From positions 1 to 54,880 of the forward strand of contig CAIKKJ010000200.1 of the NCBI GenBank assembly GCA_903827955.1: DNA of 54,880 bases, read 5' to 3'. The DNA comes from an uncultured Verrucomicrobia subdivision 3 bacterium. Lineage in GTDB: Bacteria; Verrucomicrobiota; Verrucomicrobiia; Limisphaerales; UBA11358. The notes under the pieces were generated by a model. The model did no database searches. It saw nothing but the letters and a program-made list of their open reading frames with translations, and had not been told where the DNA came from. Below, in pieces: positions 42,401 to 50,467 of this stretch. Within the stretch, counting starts at the first letter, position 1. The number at the start of each line of letters is the position of its first letter. Made by a program: the position numbers and the translations under genes.

Positions 42401-43733
42401 CCACAAGTGGTTTGAAGGATTTCGTTCCGCACTCAACAAAAGAGAAGACCAAGGTAAGTTTTTTTGGGAATTACGTTCGTGTGCTTATTGGAAAGAGTTC
42501 GAGCAGCCGAAGTTGGTCGTTCCAGCAATTTCTGGTGCGGTGAATGTGTCTTTGGACTGCGAAGGATTTTTTAGCAACAACAAGACGAGCATTTTTGTTT
42601 GCGACGATGCCGCTTACGTTTCGGCAGTTGTGAACTCGACCGTAGCCTTTTGGTTTACTCGTCAGGTGTTTGCCACAAAGCAAGGTGGATTCTACGACTT
42701 CGAGCCGCGTTACTCATCGCAATGGCCGATTCCCAACGCCTCGTCGGCCTTGAAATCCAAGTTGAGCGGTTTAGTTGAGCGTGCCATCACAGCCAAACGC
42801 GCGGGCAACGAGGCGATAGTGCATCAGTTGGAGCGGGAAATTGACGAAATAGTTTTCCGTCTTTTTGAACTCACGCCGGAGGAAATCGAACTGGTGCAGT
42901 CCGCTCATGTCGAGTCTGCTCCCGGCAAAACACAATCCGGCTTGTTAAATATTTTGTCGCCGGAACTCAACGCGGTATCTCCGTATTTCACCACCGCCGA
43001 CCGAACCACCATTTACGACCGGGTGCTGGCCGAACTCAAAAAATCGTCGCCCTATTTCACCACCGCCGCCATCACCCGCCGCGCGCAGGAGTTGGACCCC
43101 GGAATCAATCTCGATTCGTTAGCCGTGTATCTCTCCGGGGCCACGGCCAATGGCCTGGTTCACGACGCCGGTCGCGGCTGGTATTCCCGCTTGAGTGAAC
43201 CCGTGCCGCTGGATGCCAAGCCCGTCGCCAAACTTATCCGCGCTGTCGAGAAGGCGTTCCCGCTGCTGGACTTCACCGTCTGGTCCACCGCCCAGATCAA
43301 TCCGTGGATGCACCACCTGCTGGCCCAGCCCGTCACCTTCCTTTACGCCCCGGCAGACACCCTCGAATCCGTCGGCGACACGCTCCGTGAACAGGGCTGG
43401 GAAGTGGCCGTGAACCCAGCGCCCAGCGCCGGCCCCAAAGCTGTCCGCCCCGGCGAGAAAATGGTCGTCCTCCGGCCCGCCCTGTCCAAGCAGCCGCCGG
43501 GCGACGGGCGGCAGGCCACCATCGAGAAAATCCTCGTGGATCTCATCTCCGAAGCCCCCCGCCTCTCCCTCATGGATGCCTCCGAGGCGCAGGGAGTCGC
43601 CACCGCCATCCTGAACCAATTTCTTGTGCAAATAGCTGTTTTACAGCGATATGCCGATTCAAGAGCGGTCAAAATCAAAGAAATAGAAGCGATTAACCAA
43701 CGCCAAACAGACGCCTCTATTGGCGTTAGTTAA
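39477..43733 (+). CDS. Eco57I-type adenine methylase fused to an AbiEi-like (DUF6577-like) domain
   Basis: The 1418-residue protein has an N-terminal region (about 1-250) typical of large Eco57I methylases. The catalytic core has motif I DPAIGSGAFPIGLLQE (about 458-473) and motif IV NPPYVRHE (about 715). A target-recognition and C-terminal region runs to about residue 1150. From about 1165 to 1400 an extra domain appears: winged-helix-like SPYFTTAAITRRAQELDPG (a repeat of SPYFTTA precedes it), then FPLLDFTVWSTAQINPWM and a segment ending LVDLISEAPRLSLMDASEAQG. This part matches my memory of DUF6577, an AbiEi-like antitoxin. The AbiEii-type toxin gene begins 5 bp later. Confidence 0.85.
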   Translation: MNLADCQAQFQKKYNRENWHALLPQLLPGVELFASAQDYPLTNDRERTIATARRQFGAATLADGKRIAFYEIDVAAKVDLLRNRVALREIVARCIDEVSAHAVLAFFVHPDKSIYRLTYAAKESRLSDDLKIHTEQTATRRYTYVLGPGETRRTAALRLAALSEKRDAATLKDVTDAFSVEKINREFFDTYKAHYQKFCDHLLAGDVPVKVFKLPLRGLSDEARDHALKPVRDFVKKLLGRLVFLHFLQKKGWLGCPAGVANWKNGDPDFLRQLYVTATAADQQRFHSRRLVPLFFDTLNRRRKDDLFAITGTRVPYLNGGLFERDFDGVEQIDFPATLFADVLDFFGQYNFTIDENDPDDHEIGIDPEMLGHIFENLLEDNKDKGAFYTPKAVVQYMCQQSLIHALVGHFPNDPAARVEIEKLIRTKEPIDARQDSWLALHATQLTKILDDLRICDPAIGSGAFPIGLLQEIYWTKLAINSGLDRAKAKRNIIQNCIYGVDIDAGAVEIARLRFWLALIVEEKNPVPLPNLDYKIMQGNSLLESFEGIDLGNLTGKQSHTVQLLGTEQTELGLKAVSTELTVEFAEGKQAEITSLISGYFDQDDPELKHKLHAKIDGLVLGHIEYNLDLHEERIEAALDNARKELKSKQARARGYEPTKREAGRLAELEAQLAEVDRKRAALAALQEKPERPFFLWHLYFQNVFVRGGFDIVVANPPYVRHESIKEQKVALQAEPYECYDGTADLLVYFYECAVKKLRAGGVLTFITSNKFYRAGYGEKLRGYLARELTLHRLIDFGDAPVFEAIAYASILEGTKTAPPANSAALAYTWEQGMPLDRIESIVATKGQAIYQSELKPDAWRLESPVVLRLLEKLRKAGNPLGEYVKKRFYRGILTGLNEAFIVDRATRDQLIAGDKSSAKVLKPFLRGRDVKRWQTEFAEQYLIKIESSENKSHPWSGESEKEAEKIFAKTFPAIHKWFEGFRSALNKREDQGKFFWELRSCAYWKEFEQPKLVVPAISGAVNVSLDCEGFFSNNKTSIFVCDDAAYVSAVVNSTVAFWFTRQVFATKQGGFYDFEPRYSSQWPIPNASSALKSKLSGLVERAITAKRAGNEAIVHQLEREIDEIVFRLFELTPEEIELVQSAHVESAPGKTQSGLLNILSPELNAVSPYFTTADRTTIYDRVLAELKKSSPYFTTAAITRRAQELDPGINLDSLAVYLSGATANGLVHDAGRGWYSRLSEPVPLDAKPVAKLIRAVEKAFPLLDFTVWSTAQINPWMHHLLAQPVTFLYAPADTLESVGDTLREQGWEVAVNPAPSAGPKAVRPGEKMVVLRPALSKQPPGDGRQATIEKILVDLISEAPRLSLMDASEAQGVATAILNQFLVQIAVLQRYADSRAVKIKEIEAINQRQTDASIGVS

Positions 43734-43738
43734 ACCCT

Positions 43739-44842
43739 ATGTTTCCAGCCGCCGTCTTCCAACCTGAGTGGCTAAACCAGCAGCGGCAACAGCTTGGCAA
43801 GTGCGATCCCCGGATATTGGAAAAGTGCGTTCACGCCCTGACGCTGCTGGGGTATCTGGTGGAAAGCGGCTTGCCCTTCATTTTCAAAGGCGGCACCAGT
43901 TTGTTGCTGCATATGCCCGAGGTGCGGCGGCTCTCGCGTGACATTGATATTGTGTGCGGGCGTCCCGCCGCCGAGGTGGATGCCGTCGTCCGGGCCATCG
44001 GCGCGCGGGCGCCGTTTCTTCGTTTGCAGGAAGACGACCGGGGCGTCCGTGGTCTTCCCCAGCGGCGGCACTTCAAATTTTTCTACCGTTCGGCTCTGGC
44101 CGGCAGCGTCGAGGAAGAACTGCTGCTCGATGTGGTCGAAGAAGCCCGCGAAGTCCACACGCTCGTCACGCGCCCCATCCGCACCAGCTTCCTGATTCCC
44201 GAGGTGGAACGTCTGGTGCGCGTGCCGACGATTGAAAGTTTGCTCGGCGACAAGCTGACGGCCTTCGCGCCGCATACGACGGGCGTGCCATTTTATTCCG
44301 CCAAGAGTGGCGAGGAACAGTTGCAACAAGTCGCCAAGCAATTATTCGACGTGGGCGTGCTGTTCGATGTCGCGACTGATTTTGACGCCGTCGCCAAATC
44401 CTACACGGCCGTCTCCGCCCAGGAATCAGAATACCGTGGCAACCAGCACAGCCGGGAAGCCGCGCTGGAGGACACCTGGCAGGCTTGCATCGCCCTCACC
44501 GCCAGCAAGCCCGCCATCCTCGAAAAATATCCCGAATCAAAATTGTTGCACGAAGGACTCGACAAGATGCGCGGGCACCTGACCACACCGGCCTATGTGC
44601 AAGACCTGAAAGCTCGCCGGACATTGGCCTCCAAAGCAGCGGTTCTCGCCGCCCACTTGCGCGCGGGCGTGCCGTTCGATTTTGGAACCATGCGCTACAC
44701 GGGCAATGCGGCACAAATCGAAATGCTGCGTGCCGCCACGTTGAATGGCAAACCATTGTCATGGATTGACGGTGTAAAAGGCGCGAACGCGGAAGCCTAT
44801 TATTATTGGTATCAATCCATCCAGTTGAACCCACCGCAGTGA
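43739..44842 (+). CDS. AbiEii-type nucleotidyltransferase toxin
   Basis: The 367-residue protein has the AbiEii/AbiGii signature: FKGGTSLLLH (about 50-59) followed by LSRDIDIVC, the nucleotidyltransferase GG/GT-S and the catalytic D-x-D. Another conserved point is ESLLGDKLTAFAPHTTG (about 160-180). AbiE-type toxins are GTP-binding nucleotidyltransferases that block growth when phages infect. It lies 5 bp after the methylase-antitoxin fusion. No separate antitoxin gene is needed if the fused domain serves as one. Confidence 0.85.
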   Translation: MFPAAVFQPEWLNQQRQQLGKCDPRILEKCVHALTLLGYLVESGLPFIFKGGTSLLLHMPEVRRLSRDIDIVCGRPAAEVDAVVRAIGARAPFLRLQEDDRGVRGLPQRRHFKFFYRSALAGSVEEELLLDVVEEAREVHTLVTRPIRTSFLIPEVERLVRVPTIESLLGDKLTAFAPHTTGVPFYSAKSGEEQLQQVAKQLFDVGVLFDVATDFDAVAKSYTAVSAQESEYRGNQHSREAALEDTWQACIALTASKPAILEKYPESKLLHEGLDKMRGHLTTPAYVQDLKARRTLASKAAVLAAHLRAGVPFDFGTMRYTGNAAQIEMLRAATLNGKPLSWIDGVKGANAEAYYYWYQSIQLNPPQ

Positions 44843-44886
44843 GCATGACGACGAGCAGCATGATGATGGCGATGACGAGCGCGATG

Positions 44887-44953
44887 ACCACCACCACCAC
44901 CACCGCCACCGTCACCACCGCCACCGTCACCACCGCCACCGTCACCACCGCCG
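44887..44953. repeat. simple tandem repeat (CAC)n and 15-bp unit
   Basis: A (cac)n tract of about 20 bases passes into nearly three copies of gtcaccaccgccacc (44911, 44926 and 44941). The stretch lies in the gap between convergent AbiEii and the leftward operon. It creates long hydrophobic Val-rich frames on the minus strand that are not real genes. Confidence 0.85.
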
Positions 44954-44976
44954 GATTCTTCTTGGAAACCGAAACA

Positions 44977-46104
44977 TCAACTGCCTAGAAAAGATGTGTC
45001 GATATCCGGTTTGATTGGAAAACTCTCTGGCCGTAACGCAACAATGTCGTCGAGAATAAAGACTGTTCTCAGCAATGCCCGCCGAGCGCCTTCTCGTTGT
45101 ATCTCAGAATGGACACCTTTGTTCGCAAGTTCTTGTAGCTTCTCGACGTGCTCGGCAAAAAGGTCTAACCCACTTGCGATCAATTCCACCTGTGTCTCAC
45201 TTTTTATTTGATCCTCAACAAAGGCCATCAGCCGGTTGCGGTAATTGTTCGGCCCTAGTTTGCGCCCATCTCGGACTTCCGTTGTCGGTGGAAAAATCTT
45301 GTCCGCGACAAACTCAAGAATGCGTCGGCAGGTGGCACTGACCTGTGCATACTGCTCGTCGGTCTCTGCATTGTCGTAGGTGTCGATTGCCGCCCAAAGT
45401 TTGTTCGGCAATTCCGGGATGTGATCGCCCAGGCGGCAAACCACTTCATCAGCCATGAATCCCAACACATCCCCAAACTTTGATTTCCACTCTGCCACGC
45501 GGCGTGCGTGCTTAAAATTGTGATACTTGTCAAAGTAGGTGTGTTTCCCGTGTGTTTCTTCAAAGGTCACCTGCTCAAATCCGATTGCCAACAGGCGCTT
45601 GGTATCTTCTTCCTTCTCCTCCGCGCTGGGTTCGTCACCCTGCGTTTCATCATAGAGCACGGCGATTTTACATTCCGACAGGCGATAGCACAAAGCCAGA
45701 GCGTCTGAATAAAGCTCCCAATGAATCTCCGCTGCGTCATCAACTTCGACCGCGCCCAAGTAGCATTCTTCGGCAGTCAGTAACTTGTGCAATTTAACAG
45801 CGAATTCCTTGGTGACACTCTCAAAGCAAATGACAAAAATGTCTGTCTGCCCGAAATTTTCCATGCGCTGCGTAAAACGCCTCCAACCGTTTTGTGCTTG
45901 AATGCGCCAGCGTTTTAACGCTCGCTCGAATGTTTCCGCATCAGGTGAGAGAACCAGCAGCGGAAAGTCACCGCTGAATACTTTGCTTGCTAGCTGAACA
46001 CGCCTCTCTGCAAGGATTTTCGTGAACAGGATCCGTTCAATCGGTGGCCCGTAAGGATTGCCCAGTCCAGGCAGCCCCGAGTTGAAGTGGAAAGCTACTT
46101 TCAC
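44977..46104 (-). CDS. defence-operon protein with HEPN-like C-terminus (uncertain)
   Basis: The 375-residue protein (GTG start) is mainly helical. The first 180 residues include an IFVICFESVTKEFAVKLHKLL segment. The C-terminal part (about 300-360) reads EKLQELANKGVHSEIQREGARRALLR, whose NKGVHSEI is reminiscent of HEPN-like or AbiJ-like C-terminal helices. Catalytic Arg/His are not certain. It is the last gene of a four-gene leftward operon with nuclease, winged-helix and ATPase genes, and may be the toxic effector or a sensor. Confidence 0.55.
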   Translation of the reverse strand: MKVAFHFNSGLPGLGNPYGPPIERILFTKILAERRVQLASKVFSGDFPLLVLSPDAETFERALKRWRIQAQNGWRRFTQRMENFGQTDIFVICFESVTKEFAVKLHKLLTAEECYLGAVEVDDAAEIHWELYSDALALCYRLSECKIAVLYDETQGDEPSAEEKEEDTKRLLAIGFEQVTFEETHGKHTYFDKYHNFKHARRVAEWKSKFGDVLGFMADEVVCRLGDHIPELPNKLWAAIDTYDNAETDEQYAQVSATCRRILEFVADKIFPPTTEVRDGRKLGPNNYRNRLMAFVEDQIKSETQVELIASGLDLFAEHVEKLQELANKGVHSEIQREGARRALLRTVFILDDIVALRPESFPIKPDIDTSFLGS

Positions 46105-46167
46105 AAAACAGTGATGAGATGGCTTACAAAGCCACGGTAGAATTGAACAAAGGCTGTTCGGCCCGGC

Positions 46168-47526
46168 CTACATCGCGCCTTCGATACCATCTGTGACATC
46201 CGTTGTTTGGATCACCTTGGTGTCCATCGCTGAATTCACGACTTCCGCATCTACCACCGTTTTGCCAGCTTGGGCAGCATGGAACACGACTTGTGCCGCG
46301 TTGGAAAGCATAACGCGCGGATGCAACATTTGTTTGTTCTTAAGAAGGGCCTCAATTCCATCATCTGTGAAGGGTTTTATCGACCCTTTCTCGGATTTAT
46401 TGATTCGATAATAATCAAGGTGGGCGATGATTATTTCACGAGCTTGGTCTTTACTTGGCATCGGGAGCTCAACTGAATTTGGTGAAGTTGGGTCCAGTCG
46501 CGCAATTGCCGACAGACCAGCATCACCCCAAGCAGAGGATAGTCCGACCGAAGCCTGTTGATGGGTGGTCAAAACACATGAAAAGAAATTGTGCTCGGTA
46601 TTTGAGTAACCAGGTCGCACCGTGCACAAAGCGAATTCTTTTGCAAATTCAATTCGCGCTTTGCGGGCCATTTGATCGACAAGGTTTTCAATGTCATCGA
46701 CGAATAGATACCCGCCCGCGAACCCTGCCGCTCTCAGGTAATTCACCACATCGTTAAATAATATTGTCCGCGAGAAGTCTAAAATGCGCGTGTCACGCGG
46801 GACATACAAGGGATCTAGGTTGCCATCATTCCGGTATGACCGAAGATGCTTTTCAAATTCACCGCGCGCCAGCGCCTTTGCCGGCGCAACCTGAACGCCA
46901 GCGGCTAATAAATCTTGTGTCACGGCCTCGTCCAGCTTGGCTACCTCAACGCCCTTTGCCGCAAGTATTGTATTGTTCAGAAGATTTTCAAAATTTTCCG
47001 ACCCGTCGTCATCTGTCAGAACCGACTTTGATTGCTCGTCTGTCAAATGCTTCAAACGCAATGCAGCCCGGGAGGCTTCTAACACGCCATTTTTACAAAT
47101 ATCCACCAAGGCCGAAAGAGCGAGTTGCTCCATGTATCGGCGATCCACTTGCGATGGAAATGCAACATAAACCACGACTGCGTTAAATTGATTGATAAAC
47201 TCCGTTGCACCCCAATCCTTGTTAATCCTCTGTCTGAAATAACGTAACAATGCAGTTTTGCCCATTCCGCGACCACTTTGCTGGTCACCCTTGGACCATA
47301 GGTAAGCCAGACGAACTCGGTTTGTGAAATCGTCAGGACGGATCAGAAGGTTTTCGAACTTTTCGATTTCAGTCTTTACCGGAGACGTGGCGTAAATACT
47401 ACCATTGATGCGGGGATCAGTGCTATACGGATTAACGACGGCATTGCTCGGAAAGGGCAAGTCGTTCATACCCAGAGGCGTATATTTCGACAATAAGGGA
47501 GCTTTAGTTGGGCGTGGTATTTGCAT
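46168..47526 (-). CDS. P-loop ATPase of the four-gene defence operon
   Basis: The 452-residue protein has Walker A SGRGMGKTALL (about 84-94) and Walker B GGYLFVDDIENLV (about 271-283). Predicted helices after the Walker B and an Arg-rich C-terminal half fit an ORC/STAND-like or AAA ATPase. The ATG at 47526 shares one base with the stop of the upstream gene (TAATG) and has a strong GGAGGA before it. It probably senses DNA or phage signals and controls the nuclease. No named defence family is recognised. Confidence 0.7.
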   Translation of the reverse strand: MQIPRPTKAPLLSKYTPLGMNDLPFPSNAVVNPYSTDPRINGSIYATSPVKTEIEKFENLLIRPDDFTNRVRLAYLWSKGDQQSGRGMGKTALLRYFRQRINKDWGATEFINQFNAVVVYVAFPSQVDRRYMEQLALSALVDICKNGVLEASRAALRLKHLTDEQSKSVLTDDDGSENFENLLNNTILAAKGVEVAKLDEAVTQDLLAAGVQVAPAKALARGEFEKHLRSYRNDGNLDPLYVPRDTRILDFSRTILFNDVVNYLRAAGFAGGYLFVDDIENLVDQMARKARIEFAKEFALCTVRPGYSNTEHNFFSCVLTTHQQASVGLSSAWGDAGLSAIARLDPTSPNSVELPMPSKDQAREIIIAHLDYYRINKSEKGSIKPFTDDGIEALLKNKQMLHPRVMLSNAAQVVFHAAQAGKTVVDAEVVNSAMDTKVIQTTDVTDGIEGAM

Positions 47527-48605
47527 TATGTCCTCCTAATTAGGTTGTGTATTTGACCGGTGGCTTTTGTTCGCACGAGCGGTTTGCGGCGCGCGGAAAT
47601 TCGTTCATATCTCAGGCCCGCGCTCAACGGTGAAGTAGTTTGGTCGAGCAGGCTGTTTACACCTTCGTCAAAAGATATTTCCGGAATCTTTAGATGTTCA
47701 CAAACGAAATCCCGGACTTCCGGCAGGTCGTGATAACCTGCCTCGGTAGGAAGGTTCGCAAAAGCTTCGTCTATTCCGCTCAATAGTATATTCAAAGTTG
47801 CCGGATCATTCATGTCTGGCTCACAAAGAAAAATCTTAAAAGTTGATACCGACGAAGTTTTAATCGCCAACTCTCGATACCATGGATGCGGGGGATCCTT
47901 TAGCACACAGGGAGAATAGCTCTTGGTGAAATCGCATTTGTCGGCAGTTGCCCGCATGAAATTTAGTAAACGCAAAGTCATTAAGCGGTCACACAGAGCG
48001 CGAAAAAGCGGGACGCTATATTGGAACTCAGCAAATATTTCATTGATGATGATTTGGTTAATCACATCTTCCGTTTGTTTGGGAGGGAGAGGCCCTTGAC
48101 CCTTGATTTCATTAGCCTTTTCTCCTGCCCTTTCACCAAATGTGGGTCTGAGTAATCGTTCGAAATAATCAGCCTGGTTAAACTGGTCGTTTTCAACGGT
48201 GCAGCGCCAGACGCTCCCGATCTCCATGTGTCGCTGCACTATCGAGCGCAGATTATTATAGGTCGAAAGATGCGCGCTGATCATCGCACGGCGCAACTCA
48301 GTGAATTTGCGCTCGTTTAGAAGTCGTAAGATTTCCTTGCCGGATTCGGTAAGTTCGTAACTACTTTTTTCGACTCGAGCAAAATTAAAATGGACAAGTT
48401 CCTGACAAACTTTTTCCCCCACAGTGGAAAAATTACCTTTAGGTTCCGGCAGCAACAATCTCAGGGCCCGGTCGCTAGCATATTTTAATACGCCACGGGC
48501 AATGGCTTGCAATTGTTCATCTCGGCTCATTTCTGAGTTGGAGAGAACGCGCAAACCGATGTAGTGGTAGCTCACATCGGTGATGTTGTAGCTCGATATT
48601 TTCAT
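47526..48605 (-). CDS. winged-helix-like protein of the four-gene defence operon
   Basis: The 359-residue protein is helical with a winged-helix-type segment in the N-terminal part (VGEKVCQELVHFNFARVEKSSYELTESGKEILR, about 62-94) and a long helical remainder. It is translationally coupled to the ATPase gene and 8 bp after the nuclease gene. I do not recognise a family. A DNA-binding bridge between the ATPase and nuclease is a sensible guess, not a finding. Confidence 0.55.
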   Translation of the reverse strand: MKISSYNITDVSYHYIGLRVLSNSEMSRDEQLQAIARGVLKYASDRALRLLLPEPKGNFSTVGEKVCQELVHFNFARVEKSSYELTESGKEILRLLNERKFTELRRAMISAHLSTYNNLRSIVQRHMEIGSVWRCTVENDQFNQADYFERLLRPTFGERAGEKANEIKGQGPLPPKQTEDVINQIIINEIFAEFQYSVPLFRALCDRLMTLRLLNFMRATADKCDFTKSYSPCVLKDPPHPWYRELAIKTSSVSTFKIFLCEPDMNDPATLNILLSGIDEAFANLPTEAGYHDLPEVRDFVCEHLKIPEISFDEGVNSLLDQTTSPLSAGLRYERISARRKPLVRTKATGQIHNLIRRT

Positions 48606-48612
48606 CCAGCCG

Positions 48613-49419
48613 TTATTGCATTTTTTTAATCGAAAGAATACTCGTGTGAATATTGTTCCAGTTGCTGTTTAATTGCCGCAGATCCCGACTCAACTGAATT
48701 GATTCAATGTCAAATGTCTTGTGAATATTTATGATGTTATCTGACACGTATCCGCACCTTGCCGAAAACCATGTTTGGTCAAGACCAAGTGCCAGTCTGT
48801 TTGCGTTGGCGCAAATATCATCCCACTGTGCGTCCAAATCATCATCTTGCAGTTCGAAACCAGCCTGCATCTCGGTTTCAGTTCGCTTTAAATTGTCCGC
48901 AAGAACCGGCAGCGGCCGCAGTCCCGGTCCAATAGGATGAATGCCAAGCCCAAGACAGGTTGCGAGAGTTGACTCCTCGAATGCGCTTGAAGACATAAAT
49001 ACTGGCACAATTTCGCCAAGCATCAATTTCGGATTATGCGCAAGATAATCCAGGATTTTTGCAAAAAAAACGATCACATCGTTCTTCCCTGGAGGTGAAC
49101 CGGGTTTGTTTTTTAATTCCGCTATGGCAACCGTATTAGAATGGCGTGCCACGAGGTCAATTTCATGACGAACTCCGGATGCGGTGACCAATTCTTCACC
49201 AAGGCCAAATTCGACTTCTTGAGATATTTGCCAATCGTTGAGCCCGGATACGCAGGAATTTCGGAAGCTTTTTTCAAACCCCTGGTCGGGAAGTTCAATG
49301 CGGGGCAAATGCTGCCAAGCGGAATGAACGAAAGAAAAGGAGTGACGAAGGAACCGGAGCCCCTGGACCGTCGTAATTGTCTCAAAGTTAAGCGCCACAA
49401 AAAAGATTTTTTCACACAT
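48613..49419 (-). CDS. PD-(D/E)XK-type nuclease, first gene of the four-gene operon
   Basis: The 268-residue protein has a restriction-like core: GVRHEIDLVARHS (D about 88) and VAIAELKNKPG, where E101 and K103 form the E-x-K. This fits the PD-(D/E)XK nuclease fold, with the preceding strand and helix in place. Longer helical parts follow. It would cut foreign DNA, probably under control of the ATPase. The ATG at 49419 follows a promoter-like A/T-rich stretch with a 9-bp palindrome (49451-49472). Confidence 0.7.
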   Translation of the reverse strand: MCEKIFFVALNFETITTVQGLRFLRHSFSFVHSAWQHLPRIELPDQGFEKSFRNSCVSGLNDWQISQEVEFGLGEELVTASGVRHEIDLVARHSNTVAIAELKNKPGSPPGKNDVIVFFAKILDYLAHNPKLMLGEIVPVFMSSSAFEESTLATCLGLGIHPIGPGLRPLPVLADNLKRTETEMQAGFELQDDDLDAQWDDICANANRLALGLDQTWFSARCGYVSDNIINIHKTFDIESIQLSRDLRQLNSNWNNIHTSILSIKKMQ

Positions 49420-49450
49420 CGTGGGTTAAACACAAGCACCAAAAGAATTT

Positions 49451-49472
49451 TAGACGTTGTCACCAACGTCTA
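49451..49472. promoter_or_regulatory. perfect inverted repeat ahead of the nuclease operon
   Basis: TAGACGTTG and CAACGTCTA form a 9-bp stem with a 4-base loop. It lies 32 bp upstream of the nuclease start and at the stop codon of the integrase remnant. A TTTT tract follows on the minus strand, so it could be an old integrase terminator or an operator for the defence operon. Confidence 0.5.
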
Positions 49473-49582
49473 GCATTGCTACGCAGTCCATGGCCGACTC
49501 GTGCCTTACACGTCGGCACAATCCCGAACCATTCCTTCGCCTCTTTCGGCTGCACCAGCTCGCGGTAATGCTGGAAACTCAT
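49460..49582 (-). pseudogene. remnant of a second tyrosine integrase (C-terminal end)
   Basis: The frame MSFQHYRELVQPKEAKEWFG corresponds to the last part of the integrase at 53408-54676 (MIFQHYRELVRPEAAKAWFG), including the catalytic Tyr. Homology begins abruptly at the Met and the upstream 370 codons are missing; stops appear in frame just before it. The ParB-like gene starts to its right. It marks an older integrase cut by a later insertion or rearrangement. Confidence 0.85.
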
Positions 49583-49597
49583 ATGCTAATTTGCACT

Positions 49598-50467
49598 TTA
49601 CACCCCTTCCGCCTTGGCGATGGTTTCAAATTCCGGCAGCAGTTCGCCGTGATGCTCGCGCAGATGTTTCGCCACCCGGCTGTTTTCTATTAGGCGTTTG
49701 ATGTAGCCGCGCGCCAGTGTCAGGCTCATCATGTTTTCCGTGTAGTTGGCCTCGATGCCTTTGAAATCTTTTTCCAGCGCTTCCATTTCCCGCTCCATCC
49801 GCGCCAGTTCTTCCGCCGTCATGCCAGCTTTTTTCTTCGGCTCTTCCGGCGAGAGCATTTGATCCTTCGGCGTCGCCAGCGCCAGCGCCTCGGCATACAC
49901 CTTGGTAAAGTTGTTGGCCGAGACCATCACTTCCGCGATTTCAATTTGCCGCAGTCCCGTCACCTTGCGCAACAACCGGATGGCCGCCGCCGTAATGTGC
50001 TTGTCTTTGAGCAGTTCGACCGCTTCCGCGTTGATGCCGTCCAACAGGTTCATCAGGGTGTTGACGGTTTCCAGCGGCATGGACAGCGCCTTTGCAATGC
50101 GTTCCGGCTTCACGCCATTTTTGACCGCCTTCACAATCATCTTGTGCGCCTGGATCGGCGGCAGCCGGTTGACGCGGGCGTTGTAGGTGTAGCGGTCGTC
50201 TTCGCTGGCGACGATGATTTCCGCCATCTTCCAGCCCAACTGTTTCAACGCCAGCAGCCGCAGATGTCCGTCGAGCACCAACCAGTGGTCGCCGCTCTTT
50301 TGCGGATAGACCATCAGCGGTTCAATCAGCCCGAGTTCCGGCAGCGAATCCAGAATGGCTTCGTAGCGCCGGATGTTGTGCGGATCTTTGATGACCTTGG
50401 TGGGCAGCAACTTCGCCACCTCCACCGTCTGCTTCCGCATTTCAAAGGCGATTTTGGCTGCGCTCAT
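49598..50467 (-). CDS. ParB-like protein 2
   Basis: The 289-residue protein has the ParB N-terminal pattern: an early LPTKVIKDPHNIRRYEAILDSLPELGLIEPLMV, then WLVLDGHLRLLALKQLGWK and a C-terminal helical domain with MTAEELARMEREMEALEKDF. It belongs to the pair of ParB/RepB-like proteins that accompany a large serine recombinase in several mobile elements. It shares an ATGA overlap with the next ParB-like gene. Its role may be DNA-bound assistance to the recombinase rather than partitioning. Confidence 0.75.
   Translation of the reverse strand: MSAAKIAFEMRKQTVEVAKLLPTKVIKDPHNIRRYEAILDSLPELGLIEPLMVYPQKSGDHWLVLDGHLRLLALKQLGWKMAEIIVASEDDRYTYNARVNRLPPIQAHKMIVKAVKNGVKPERIAKALSMPLETVNTLMNLLDGINAEAVELLKDKHITAAAIRLLRKVTGLRQIEIAEVMVSANNFTKVYAEALALATPKDQMLSPEEPKKKAGMTAEELARMEREMEALEKDFKGIEANYTENMMSLTLARGYIKRLIENSRVAKHLREHHGELLPEFETIAKAEGV

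Noticed and set aside
36163-43733. BREX or classic DISARM system
   Set aside because: No pglZ, brxC, drmA or drmB genes are visible. The helicase-methylase pair shares features with these systems but not the defining set.
44496-44948. Val-rich hydrophobic protein on the minus strand
   Set aside because: The hydrophobic part is only the translation of the trinucleotide and 15-bp repeats and continues as antisense of the AbiEii gene.
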